A stretch of DNA of 64,000 nucleotides from Prochlorococcus sp. AG-409-M05 (GTDB taxonomy: Bacteria; Cyanobacteriota; Cyanobacteriia; PCC-6307; Cyanobiaceae), in the NCBI GenBank assembly GCA_003215435.1, contig QCKJ01000004.1, positions 62,001 through 126,000 on the forward strand, written 5' to 3'. Positions 48,486-56,916 of this stretch are shown one piece after another. The position numbers and the translations under genes are program-made. The notes under the pieces are model-generated. The model had not been told where the DNA came from. It searched no databases and was given only the letters and a program-made list of their open reading frames with translations. Numbering within the stretch: the stretch's first letter is position 1; every line of letters starts with the position of its first letter.

Positions 48486-49658
48486 TCAGGCTTTACTAAA
48501 GGCCAACGCAGCGCCAAGTCCTCTCTTTACATCATCATGAAGGAGACGTCCATCATGATCAAGATCTAAAGCATCAAAAACAGCATCACTACCAAGCCAT
48601 TCCTCTCGAGTAATGCAACCATCTCCATCAAGGTCATTAAGCATAAAGATTTCTTGGGCCACATGGCTAAAGGCAGCCCCGCCTTCAACCACAGCCAGTC
48701 TATGAGCAAGTTGAGCTTCAAGAGCTTCAATAGCCTTGCTAAAGCCCCTGATTCCTTCTCCTAATTTCTCCGAAGCCATTCGATCACTGCTCATCATCAA
48801 GTCAAATTCTTTTTTACCTATATGAACCTGAGCTTCAGAACAAGTTGGCTCTTGAGCATCGAGTTTTCTTAATAAAGCTTCGTCTGCATTCCTCAACTGA
48901 TCCAGCAACTTTGGAGAGATGGTTAGCAAGTCACAACCGGCAAGTTCAATAATTTCATCTATATTCCTAAAACTAGCTCCCATGACCTCAGTCTTATAAC
49001 CATGTTTTTTAAAGTAATTAAAAATTCTAGTTACTGATATCACCCCAGGGTCTTCTGCTCCTGGGTAAGAATCACGCCCCGTATCAGCTTTATACCAATC
49101 AAGAATTCTCCCTACAAATGGTGAGATAAGAGTGACACCTGCCTCAGCACAAGCAACTGCCTGCCCAAAGCCAAATAACAAGGTTAAGTTGCAATGAATC
49201 CCTTCTTTTTCCAAGACTTCAGCAGCTTTAATGCCTTCCCAAGTAGAAGCAATCTTGATAAGAACTCGATCACTTCTAACACCTAGCTCTTGATAAAGCT
49301 CGATCAATTTTTTCGCCTTAACAATAGTCGCATCGGTATCAAAACTAAGCCTTGCATCAACTTCAGTAGAGACACGTCCAGGAACAATCTTTAGTATCTC
49401 CGAACCAAAAATTACACAAATTTCATCCAAAGCCTCTTCAACAACTTCTTCTACCGCTGCAAGGTCTCCCATCCTCTTTCTAGAAGATTTAAGCGCTGCA
49501 TCAATCAAAGCTTGATATTTTGGCATTTGTGCAGCCGCCAAAATCAAAGATGGGTTTGTCGTTGCATCTCTAGGAGTAAATTGCTTAATCGCCTCAAGAT
49601 CTCCTGTGTCAGCAACAACAGTCGTCATTGAGGAAAGCTGTTCTAAAAGGTTGGCCAT
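48486..49658 (-). CDS. tal: Transaldolase with C-terminal EF-hands
   Basis: Transaldolase moves dihydroxyacetone units in the pentose-phosphate pathway. The class I aldolase barrel (residues ~1-320) has [38 protein letters not shown] with the Schiff-base Lys, and [18 protein letters not shown]. The last ~60 residues contain an EF-hand pair: [13 protein letters not shown] and [13 protein letters not shown], each with the Dx[DN]xDG loop. Ca2+ control of a sugar enzyme would be inferred. The start chosen is the ATG at 49658 (390 residues); a GTG at 49676 would add six residues. Confidence 0.93.
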   Translation of the reverse strand: MANLLEQLSSMTTVVADTGDLEAIKQFTPRDATTNPSLILAAAQMPKYQALIDAALKSSRKRMGDLAAVEEVVEEALDEICVIFGSEILKIVPGRVSTEVDARLSFDTDATIVKAKKLIELYQELGVRSDRVLIKIASTWEGIKAAEVLEKEGIHCNLTLLFGFGQAVACAEAGVTLISPFVGRILDWYKADTGRDSYPGAEDPGVISVTRIFNYFKKHGYKTEVMGASFRNIDEIIELAGCDLLTISPKLLDQLRNADEALLRKLDAQEPTCSEAQVHIGKKEFDLMMSSDRMASEKLGEGIRGFSKAIEALEAQLAHRLAVVEGGAAFSHVAQEIFMLNDLDGDGCITREEWLGSDAVFDALDLDHDGRLLHDDVKRGLGAALAFSKA

Positions 49659-49734
49659 AAAAGAGAACGAACTCACCTGTTTGATAAATTAGCCCGCTTT
49701 TCAAGAATTACACCCCCTTTTGGATTTCGTACAG

Positions 49735-51555
49735 CTAATTTTGTCCAAGCTCCGTCGAAGAATGAAGCCTGGCTTGACTTGTAGATGGTGGAATTTTCTC
49801 AAGTACTAACAATCCATCAATAATTTGCTTCGCCACAGGTACTGCAACTGTTGATCCATAAGCATTACCTCCTTTAGGCTCATCTACAACAACCAAAACG
49901 ATGTAGCGAGGGTCATCTACAGGCAAGTTGGCAACAAAGCTACATACCTTTGAGCCAGGCTTATAAGTACCATTTTCTGCCTTCTGAGCAGTGCCAGTTT
50001 TTCCTCCTATTCGATATCCAGGGATTTTAACGCCAACACCACTACCTCCTTCAACGACAGACTCCATCCATTCCCTGACTATCTGAGTCACATCAGATCG
50101 TATTAATTGCTGTCTTTTCAGAGAATTCGGAGGGACAAGTAATTCACCTACAGGGAATCCTCGAGTTATATGTGGGTTAACTAAGTATCCACCATTTGCA
50201 ATAAGAGCATGAAGCTGCGCAAGTTTCAAAGGCGTTAGAGAGAAGCCCTGTCCAAATGCTGCTGTTGCTGGTTCAATTGGATGTGTAACAAAATTTTCTT
50301 TACTTTTCAACTGGCCTGCCACTGCACCCGGAAGATCCGTATCTGGACTTGTATTTAATCCAAGACGATGCAGCCAATCCCAATACAATTCTGGCTTAAG
50401 TTGATTCATTGTTTTGACCATCCCAATATTGCTTGAAACTTGTAAAACCTTGGCAAAGTCGATAACACCATGAGCTTGGTGGTCATGGTTATAAATCGGC
50501 CAACCTCCAATTTGCAATGGACCATTATCCTCAACAGTGCTTTGAGATTTAATAACTCCTTCCTGGAGAGCAAGAGCAAGATTAATTGGTTTAAAGGTTG
50601 AGCCAGGCTCAATCAAATCTTGAACAGACCACTCCCGAAAACGCGCTGGTGGATATTTCCAGTATTTATTTGAATCGTAAGTTGGAGTAGAAGCTAAAGC
50701 TAATAATTCGCCATTATGTACATCCATCACAATGGCTACTCCTTTATGAGCATTCCACTGTCTGACCTGATCAGTCAAAGCCCTAAGTGATAGTTCCTGA
50801 AGGCGCGCATCAAGAGTTAACTGTAAACGCAAATCATCCCCAAACAAAACTCCAGGAGCCAAGTCATCAGGCAAAGGAGTCCCATCCGCCCCCTTCCTTA
50901 AGACACGAGTTTGTTCATTGCGCAACAGATCTTCATTTCGACTGAGTTCTAGACCTGCTTGGGGTACACGCTCTTGGTTCAAGAATCCAACAACATTTGC
51001 AAATAAATTCCCCTGAGGATAAACACGTTGCGGATAGGGTTCTAAATCCAAGCCGCTAATACCAAGGTTCCTTATCACTGAGGCACTGTCAGAGTCCAAC
51101 CCCTCTATAAGGTTTACACCTGAGGGTCTATCTCCTAGGCGTCTTATAATTTCTCTCATTGGCAGCTTTATCAAGCCAGAGAGTTTTCTTGCAACCTCTA
51201 TTGGAGCCCGAGTTAGTTGTGGGTCATCCCCAGGAAAGTTGAAATAGACTGGATGTGCCCACAAGCGGTAACGTTCCTCATCTAAGGCAACCAAGCGACC
51301 ATTTCGATCAACAATTGATCGTCTTGTACCAAGTGGCTTAGTTCGTTGTGTTTGGAATGAACGTGCACGTGCCTGAAGTGATGGGGACTGCAATACCTGT
51401 AACCAGGTCACCCGCCCAAACAATCCAAAAAGCCCAAGGCAAAGGATATAAAAAACTAGTCGAATTCTATTAGCAGGTATTTTCTTCAATGGGATAACCC
51501 TGTGGTGCAAGTGCCGAGATCCTCTTGAGCGGCTAGTCCTAGGGCGAGACATCAA
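49735..51555 (-). CDS. ftsI: Peptidoglycan transpeptidase FtsI (PBP3)
   Basis: FtsI is the division-specific class B penicillin-binding protein. N-terminal TM (VFYILCLGLFGLFGRVTW) after a basic start, a pedestal domain (~60-250), then the transpeptidase with the SxxK motif GSTFKPIN, SSNIGMVK (SxN) and KTGTAQK (KTG). The 606 residues match. The ATG at 51555 overlaps the stop of the preceding small membrane-protein gene by 4 bp (ATGA), so the two are coupled. No dcw cluster is present nearby. Confidence 0.95.
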   Translation of the reverse strand: MMSRPRTSRSRGSRHLHHRVIPLKKIPANRIRLVFYILCLGLFGLFGRVTWLQVLQSPSLQARARSFQTQRTKPLGTRRSIVDRNGRLVALDEERYRLWAHPVYFNFPGDDPQLTRAPIEVARKLSGLIKLPMREIIRRLGDRPSGVNLIEGLDSDSASVIRNLGISGLDLEPYPQRVYPQGNLFANVVGFLNQERVPQAGLELSRNEDLLRNEQTRVLRKGADGTPLPDDLAPGVLFGDDLRLQLTLDARLQELSLRALTDQVRQWNAHKGVAIVMDVHNGELLALASTPTYDSNKYWKYPPARFREWSVQDLIEPGSTFKPINLALALQEGVIKSQSTVEDNGPLQIGGWPIYNHDHQAHGVIDFAKVLQVSSNIGMVKTMNQLKPELYWDWLHRLGLNTSPDTDLPGAVAGQLKSKENFVTHPIEPATAAFGQGFSLTPLKLAQLHALIANGGYLVNPHITRGFPVGELLVPPNSLKRQQLIRSDVTQIVREWMESVVEGGSGVGVKIPGYRIGGKTGTAQKAENGTYKPGSKVCSFVANLPVDDPRYIVLVVVDEPKGGNAYGSTVAVPVAKQIIDGLLVLEKIPPSTSQARLHSSTELGQN

Positions 51556-52016
51556 TAACCGTGAGAGATTGGTTGAGCCAAAAGTTGCCTTATCAAAAAA
51601 CTAAAAGGTGGTTTTTGCTGAACAATGACATTTGAAGGGTGGCTGAGATAAAGCAAATCTGCGACCTTTGTCGGCACCATGGAGTTTGGTGAGCTGGCAG
51701 CATTTATAAAGTACCTCTCAAGGGTTGCCGTTGACTCTGTAAGCCGGTGAAGCAATGAGCGAGTAATCTCAAGCCTCTCAAACACAACACTCCAACGATT
51801 TTGCCAATGCAAAGTAAAGCCAGACATTGCAGTCGCTGCAACAATTGAGCCAATCAAGGCTCCATCGACGACTCTATGCAACCCAGCAAGAAAAGGGGCC
51901 TGACGAGCAACTTTTCTGGGAGACATTGACCCTTGAATTAACTCAAAAGTCCCAGCCTGACGACGATTGAAAGGCTCACTTTCTGTAGATATTTTTCTCG
52001 CCTGAGTCACGGCCAC
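51552..52016 (-). CDS. Membrane protein preceding ftsI (FtsL-like position)
   Basis: This 154-residue protein has a basic N-terminus, a single hydrophobic segment (VVDGALIGSIVAATAMSGFTLHW, ~68-90), then a possible coiled coil (SVVFERLEITRSLLHRLTESTATLERYF). Topology and the 4-bp overlap with ftsI are those expected for FtsL, although no FtsL sequence signature is recognised and FtsL is poorly conserved. A divisome role is inference. Co-expression with ftsI is certain in sequence terms. Confidence 0.6.
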   Translation of the reverse strand: MAVTQARKISTESEPFNRRQAGTFELIQGSMSPRKVARQAPFLAGLHRVVDGALIGSIVAATAMSGFTLHWQNRWSVVFERLEITRSLLHRLTESTATLERYFINAASSPNSMVPTKVADLLYLSHPSNVIVQQKPPFSFLIRQLLAQPISHGY

Positions 52017-52093
52017 AAAAAATCAACTTACGCAATTAATCAAGTCAAACACCCCTAAGACTCCTAGGCAAGGCTGAATTATTATCGATTCAA

Positions 52094-53452
52094 TTATCCA
52101 CCCAAAAGCAATAGGTTCGTAAAAGTAATTCCATTCCATAAAGCATGCATACAGATTGAAGGCAATAAGCGACCTGTTCTTAATCGCAAGACTGCCAGGC
52201 CTATTCCCAAAACAAACAAAGCAGGTAGCTCGCCAACACTTAAATGAGCAATCCCAAAAATCAAAGCACTTGAAACTACTCCAATGATTGAGCCAAATGA
52301 TCGGGCAAAGACAGGGAGAAGAATGCCACGAAAAATCACCTCTTCAAAAAGTGGCGCAAGTACAACAGTTGTGAGGGCTAATAGAACCAATGCAAGAGGG
52401 TCCCTACTTCCCAGAACCATTTCAAGTAAGGGGTTGCTTCCGCCTTGATCCCCAAGTAATCGGATTGTCAACCAACTTATCAATAGAACAAAAGGCATCA
52501 CCATCGCCCAACCCCGTATCGCATTAGAGACAGCTGAAGGCCATGGGTTTAGACGCCACTGCAACCATCCATTAAGCGGCTTGTCAGAATCATCCAAGCC
52601 ATTTAATTGATTGCGAAGAATCAGAAGTGGTGGAACTGTCATGCCGCAATAGCCAATAAAAACTCTTACCGCCTCTTGAAGGGGAGCATTAAGTCCACTG
52701 CTCAGACTTGTCGATATTGGAGAGAAAAGAATAGGTGAGGCAACCTCTCCAAGGATCACAAACCCGCCGCCAACCAATAGAACCATATCCAAAACCGTTA
52801 GAGGCATAGGGGTCAATTCACTCCAAGGAGCAAAAGATCCTCTTAGAAATCGCCAACCACTTACAAGGATCAGTCCTATCCCGAAAAGGACTGCAATTAC
52901 TGGAACCCCTTGGCTTAACATCAACCTTAAGGCCATTACTTTTGAAACACTTGAACTAATGCACTGATCGTTGTTTCCGCCTAAAGCAAAACATGCAATT
53001 TGATCGAGTAATGGATCGCCATCAATTCTCCCTAAGCCATTGAAGCCACTGTTTAAAGGTCCCTTGTGATCATCCCTATCCAAGAGAACCTTCTGAAAAG
53101 TTAAAAGAGATTGGGTTGTTACAACAGAAGATAATGCTTCTTGACGCTTCACCCAAGAGGTATCTAAACCAGCGAGTAATAGTCTCTGACGTTCACTCAT
53201 CTGATCGAAAGGAATTTCACGCAGTCCTTCTACTAACTGTGATTTTGGATCTAAACCAGTCAAAAAAGGAGTCAAGGATGAAGGGACTGATGGCTGCGCT
53301 AATAGTGCTATCTCTTGTTGATGGAACGAGAGCGATGGTGTAACAGAAGGGCGTTGAAAGCTATCTTCTAATCCCTTTTTCCAGATAAAAAAGACAAGAA
53401 AAATTGATAGAAAAGCTAGAAAAATCTTCCAAGCCGGCGTTGTTCTTTTCAT
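52094..53452 (-). CDS. CPBP family intramembrane metalloprotease
   Basis: The CAAX-protease/bacteriocin-processing (CPBP) domain is in the C-terminal half: EEVIFRGILLP (EExxxR motif), then IFGIAHLSVGELPALFVLGI and CMHALWNGITF (second and third His motifs). The N-terminal ~150 residues are outside the domain with one TM and a long periplasmic region (SFHQQEIALLAQPSVPSSL). Several further TM helices fill 180-330. The substrate is unknown. Length 452. Confidence 0.83.
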   Translation of the reverse strand: MKRTTPAWKIFLAFLSIFLVFFIWKKGLEDSFQRPSVTPSLSFHQQEIALLAQPSVPSSLTPFLTGLDPKSQLVEGLREIPFDQMSERQRLLLAGLDTSWVKRQEALSSVVTTQSLLTFQKVLLDRDDHKGPLNSGFNGLGRIDGDPLLDQIACFALGGNNDQCISSSVSKVMALRLMLSQGVPVIAVLFGIGLILVSGWRFLRGSFAPWSELTPMPLTVLDMVLLVGGGFVILGEVASPILFSPISTSLSSGLNAPLQEAVRVFIGYCGMTVPPLLILRNQLNGLDDSDKPLNGWLQWRLNPWPSAVSNAIRGWAMVMPFVLLISWLTIRLLGDQGGSNPLLEMVLGSRDPLALVLLALTTVVLAPLFEEVIFRGILLPVFARSFGSIIGVVSSALIFGIAHLSVGELPALFVLGIGLAVLRLRTGRLLPSICMHALWNGITFTNLLLLGG

Positions 53453-53519
53453 CAGGATCTACTCAAAAGCTGAACTTCAACCAAAATTGATTCTCACCCC
53501 AATAACATTATGAGGAAAG

Positions 53520-54890
53520 ATGACCTCATACGATGAGGACTCACAGAGGTATTTAAAGGTGACCCTGCGTCTTCTCCTTATTCGTCATGGCCTAAGCAGT
53601 TTTAACTGTGAGAATAGGATTCAAGGCCGCATTGATCATTCAAAACTTACATCCGAAGGGCAAAATCAAGCCTTCAAAGCGGGAGAAGCCCTTCAAGGGG
53701 TCAAAATCGACGCCATCTACAGCTCCCCTCTTCAACGAGCTTTAACCACCGCGAAAACCCTTAAAGAAGCAAGCAATTGCTCAGTAAAGCCTATTGTTGA
53801 TGAAGGACTCCTAGAAATAGATCTAGGGATTTGGGGGGGGCTAACTATTGAGGAAGTGCGAAGCAAGCATCCTTCCGACTACGAAATTTGGTGCAAAAAT
53901 CCACAAGAGCTTGTGCTAAAAGACAAGGATGGGAGAAGTTTTAATCCCATAAAGGAGCTGAAAGAGCAAGCCCAGTCATTTATAAGATCCTTAATTGAAC
54001 GACACCCAATCGACTCAAATCAAACGGTTGTAATTGTTGCCCACAATGCAATTTTACGTTGCATCATTCTTCTTTTATTGAAGAATCCAGATCTTGGCTT
54101 CCGTCGTATAAAACTGAACAATGCATCCATCTCTGTTTTCAATCTCACAGAAAGTGGAGAAACCAATTTTCAGGTCCAGATTGAATGCCTAAACAGTACT
54201 ACTCATCTAACGCCACAGATACCAATAAAAGGCAAAGGGGCTCGTATTATTCTCGTTAGACATGGAGAAACCGATTGGAACAAGCAAGGACGCTTTCAAG
54301 GTCAAATCGACATTCCACTTAATAAAAAGGGACTAGAGCAAGCAAGTGCCGCTGGTCAGTTCCTTAAGAAGGTCTCTATAACCAGAGCCTTTAGCAGCAC
54401 AATGACAAGGCCTAAACAAACAGCCAGAACAATCCTTAAGTTTCACCTTGGTATTGAGTTAGAAGTAGATAAAGATCTTATGGAAATTGGGCATGGACTC
54501 TGGGAAGGAAAACTTGAGTCAGAGATTCAAATCAGTTGGCCTGAGCTCCTTGAAATTTGGAAAACCCATCCAGAAAAAGTAGAAATGCCCGAAGGAGAAT
54601 CTATAAATATTGTCTGGGAAAGAGCAGTAAGGTCATGGAATAAAATCCGCAAAGAACTAAGCCCTGAAGACACTGGGTTAGTAGTTGCTCATGACGCTGT
54701 AAACAAAACCATTCTGTGTAATCTCCTTGGGCTCTCCTCTAGCGATATATGGATGGTAAAGCAAGGGAATGGAGGCGTAACCATAGTCGACATCTCTGAC
54801 GACCCAACCCAGCCAGCAGTAGTTAGCTCTCTAAACCTAACCTCACACCTTGGTGGGTTGCTAGACAACACTGCAGCAGGAGCACTCTAA
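53520..54890 (+). CDS. Tandem phosphoglycerate-mutase-like histidine phosphatase
   Basis: The 456-residue protein contains two histidine-phosphatase domains in tandem: domain 1 (~17-215) with phosphorylated H23 (LLIRHGLS) and H175 (IVAHNA), and domain 2 (~241-440) with H248 (ILVRHGET) and a second His in VVAHDAVNK. Single-domain relatives are about 200 residues. Domain 1 lacks the standard Glu after RHG (it has RHGLSS), so it may be less active. A G8 run at 53833-53840 lies inside domain 1. The substrate is unknown. It is followed after two bases by a dihydroorotase-like gene. Confidence 0.85.
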   Translation: MTSYDEDSQRYLKVTLRLLLIRHGLSSFNCENRIQGRIDHSKLTSEGQNQAFKAGEALQGVKIDAIYSSPLQRALTTAKTLKEASNCSVKPIVDEGLLEIDLGIWGGLTIEEVRSKHPSDYEIWCKNPQELVLKDKDGRSFNPIKELKEQAQSFIRSLIERHPIDSNQTVVIVAHNAILRCIILLLLKNPDLGFRRIKLNNASISVFNLTESGETNFQVQIECLNSTTHLTPQIPIKGKGARIILVRHGETDWNKQGRFQGQIDIPLNKKGLEQASAAGQFLKKVSITRAFSSTMTRPKQTARTILKFHLGIELEVDKDLMEIGHGLWEGKLESEIQISWPELLEIWKTHPEKVEMPEGESINIVWERAVRSWNKIRKELSPEDTGLVVAHDAVNKTILCNLLGLSSSDIWMVKQGNGGVTIVDISDDPTQPAVVSSLNLTSHLGGLLDNTAAGAL

Positions 54891-54892
54891 TA

Positions 54893-56146
54893 ATGAAAGA
54901 GGCTCAGCTTTTTGACCCAATCAAAATCCTCCACGGATCCGAGCAATCCTTAGTAAAGGATGCAGTGCTAATAAATGATGGGCACCTTGTCGCCTTCGGA
55001 GATAAAGCTCGTGAAGAAGGCAAAAAACTAGGGCTAACTCCCACGTCTTCAGAAAAAAATCTCCTTGCACCATGCCTTGTTGACCCTCACTCAATACTTG
55101 AAGACCCTATTTGCAGTAAACGAGAAACACTACTTAGCCTTTGCGAATCTGCAGCCACCGCAGGCTATGGGCATATAGCTCTATTGCCTAGGAGCAACTG
55201 CTTTAGAGATCGCCCTGAAAGGCTCATTGGGTTTCAAAACAAAGGAGATGTCTCAGTGCATCTATGGGGTGGCTTTAGCAAAGAAGGTGAATCAAAAGAA
55301 CTATCAGCCCATGGAGATCTTATTCAAAATGGCGCCATTGGGCTGGCAGAAGATGACAAAATTCCTTCTCTGGACCTTCTGCAAAGAGGACTTGTACTTA
55401 AAGAAATGGGTAAAGCCCCAATTCTGCTCGCACCTAGAAATAAAGATCTCCAAGGTAATGGAATGGTTCGAGAAGGAGTAGAGGCATTGAGAGCTGGCTG
55501 GGTTCCTGATCCAATTGCCAGCGAAACTCTCCCTCTTAGTCAGTTAATTGAGCTTCAAAAACAACACCCAGAATGCTCCCTTCGACTAATGAATATCTCT
55601 ACATCAGCTGGTGTAAAGATGCTCTCTACTCAAAAAACAAAGCAACTTGCAACTGTTTGCTGGTGGCATTTAGTTCAAGATGCCTCCTTACTAAGGCCTA
55701 CTGATCCAGGTTGGCGAATTTGCCCGTCTTTAGGGAGTAAGGAAGACCGCCTGGCACTGATTGACGGTTTAAAGAAAAAGATCATTACGGCAATAGCGGT
55801 CCATGCAATCCCATTAGATGAGGAAGATATGCAACACCCCCCGAATCAACGGGAACCAGGCCTAGCAGGGCATCACCTTGTACTTCCTTCTATATGGAAT
55901 GAACTTGTAGAGAAGGGTGGCATATCTATAGAAGACTTATGGAAGTTTCTCAGTTTTGGCCCTTCATCATTTTTAGGATTGCCGAAAGAGAAACTAACTA
56001 TTGGCAGTAATAGGTGGTTGATTTTCGACCCAAATAAATCCTGGGTTCAGCGCCGAAGAAGCAAATTAACTCCAATGGCAGCCAACCAACCATGGGAAGG
56101 GGAGACGATAAAAGGCAAAGTCATAGCATGTGGTCTCAAGGCCTAA
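54893..56146 (+). CDS. Dihydroorotase-like protein, metal ligands lost
   Basis: The fold is that of type I dihydroorotase (417 residues; N-terminal beta-rich part, DPHS motif in the barrel, LAPCLVDPHSILEDP). The binuclear site is degraded: HxH reads H66-S-I68, the substrate Arg is Glu70, and the expected IATDHAPH reads IAVHAIPL (Asp lost). The lysine/His regions around 180 and 234 also deviate. It is therefore unlikely to hydrolyse dihydroorotate; such pseudo-DHOases can serve as structural partners of aspartate transcarbamoylase. It is co-directional with the tandem phosphatase gene and overlaps lepB tail-to-tail. Confidence 0.75.
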   Translation: MKEAQLFDPIKILHGSEQSLVKDAVLINDGHLVAFGDKAREEGKKLGLTPTSSEKNLLAPCLVDPHSILEDPICSKRETLLSLCESAATAGYGHIALLPRSNCFRDRPERLIGFQNKGDVSVHLWGGFSKEGESKELSAHGDLIQNGAIGLAEDDKIPSLDLLQRGLVLKEMGKAPILLAPRNKDLQGNGMVREGVEALRAGWVPDPIASETLPLSQLIELQKQHPECSLRLMNISTSAGVKMLSTQKTKQLATVCWWHLVQDASLLRPTDPGWRICPSLGSKEDRLALIDGLKKKIITAIAVHAIPLDEEDMQHPPNQREPGLAGHHLVLPSIWNELVEKGGISIEDLWKFLSFGPSSFLGLPKEKLTIGSNRWLIFDPNKSWVQRRRSKLTPMAANQPWEGETIKGKVIACGLKA

Positions 56147-56858
56147 GCATTCCTATCCTGTTAAATGGAAAAAAGCGCCATATTGCTCTCCCAATAATCT
56201 GATGTTCTGGTAAAAAAGGTCCTCCAGACCAATACCTGCTATCCATACTGTTACGTCTATTATCACCTAATACCAAAAAATGTCCTTCAGGAACTAAAAC
56301 ATCTATAGGAGGACAAGTCTTGGAGAAGATATCATTAAGACTACAATAATTAGATGCAGAGACATAGGGCTCCTTCAAACGTGTTCCATCAACAAAGACT
56401 TCTCCTTTAACATTAACAATCACCTTGTCGCCAGGAACCCCTACCACTCGTTTGATATAGGCGTCACAAGCGGGATGCGCCAGTCCAGGGATCGAATTTA
56501 TGAGTGGCAAGCTCAACAAGCCACATTGAAAAGGGGAAGGTAAATCAAAAGACTTTCGTTCTGGGTGAAAAAGATAAGGTGATTTAAACACAACTATTTC
56601 CCCCCTCGTTGGTTGTCTCACTCGAAAAGTCAGCTTTTCAATTAACAAGCGGTCATCTACCTGAAGGCCAGGAAGCATTGAACCTGAAGGGATATATCTT
56701 GCCTCTACGAGATAAGTCCTAATGCCAAAATATATTGCCAGAGTAAAGACTATAGGTCCCCAAAAATCCCAGAGCGGGTGATGCTTGGGTGATTGTGGAG
56801 GCTCATCTTTTTGCAAAGAATGATCTTCGACAAGTGAACTCTTCTCTGTATCAAGCAA
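56136..56858 (-). CDS. lepB: Signal peptidase I
   Basis: LepB cleaves Sec signal peptides at the outer face of the cytoplasmic and thylakoid membranes. 240 residues; one TM (PIVFTLAIYFGIRTYL, ~35-50), nucleophile S60 in YIPSGSMLPG, general-base Lys in IKRVVGVPGDK and box E GDNRRNSMDSRYW. A variable loop (LPSPFQCGLLSLPLINSIPGLA) lies between boxes C and D. It is convergent with the dihydroorotase-like gene, overlapping by 11 bp. Confidence 0.95.
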   Translation of the reverse strand: MLDTEKSSLVEDHSLQKDEPPQSPKHHPLWDFWGPIVFTLAIYFGIRTYLVEARYIPSGSMLPGLQVDDRLLIEKLTFRVRQPTRGEIVVFKSPYLFHPERKSFDLPSPFQCGLLSLPLINSIPGLAHPACDAYIKRVVGVPGDKVIVNVKGEVFVDGTRLKEPYVSASNYCSLNDIFSKTCPPIDVLVPEGHFLVLGDNRRNSMDSRYWSGGPFLPEHQIIGRAIWRFFPFNRIGMLRP

Positions 56859-56916
56859 AACATCTCTCCTATCTCAAAGTCTTAACCATAGGCGAAAACG
56901 GAAAATTACCTTAGCT

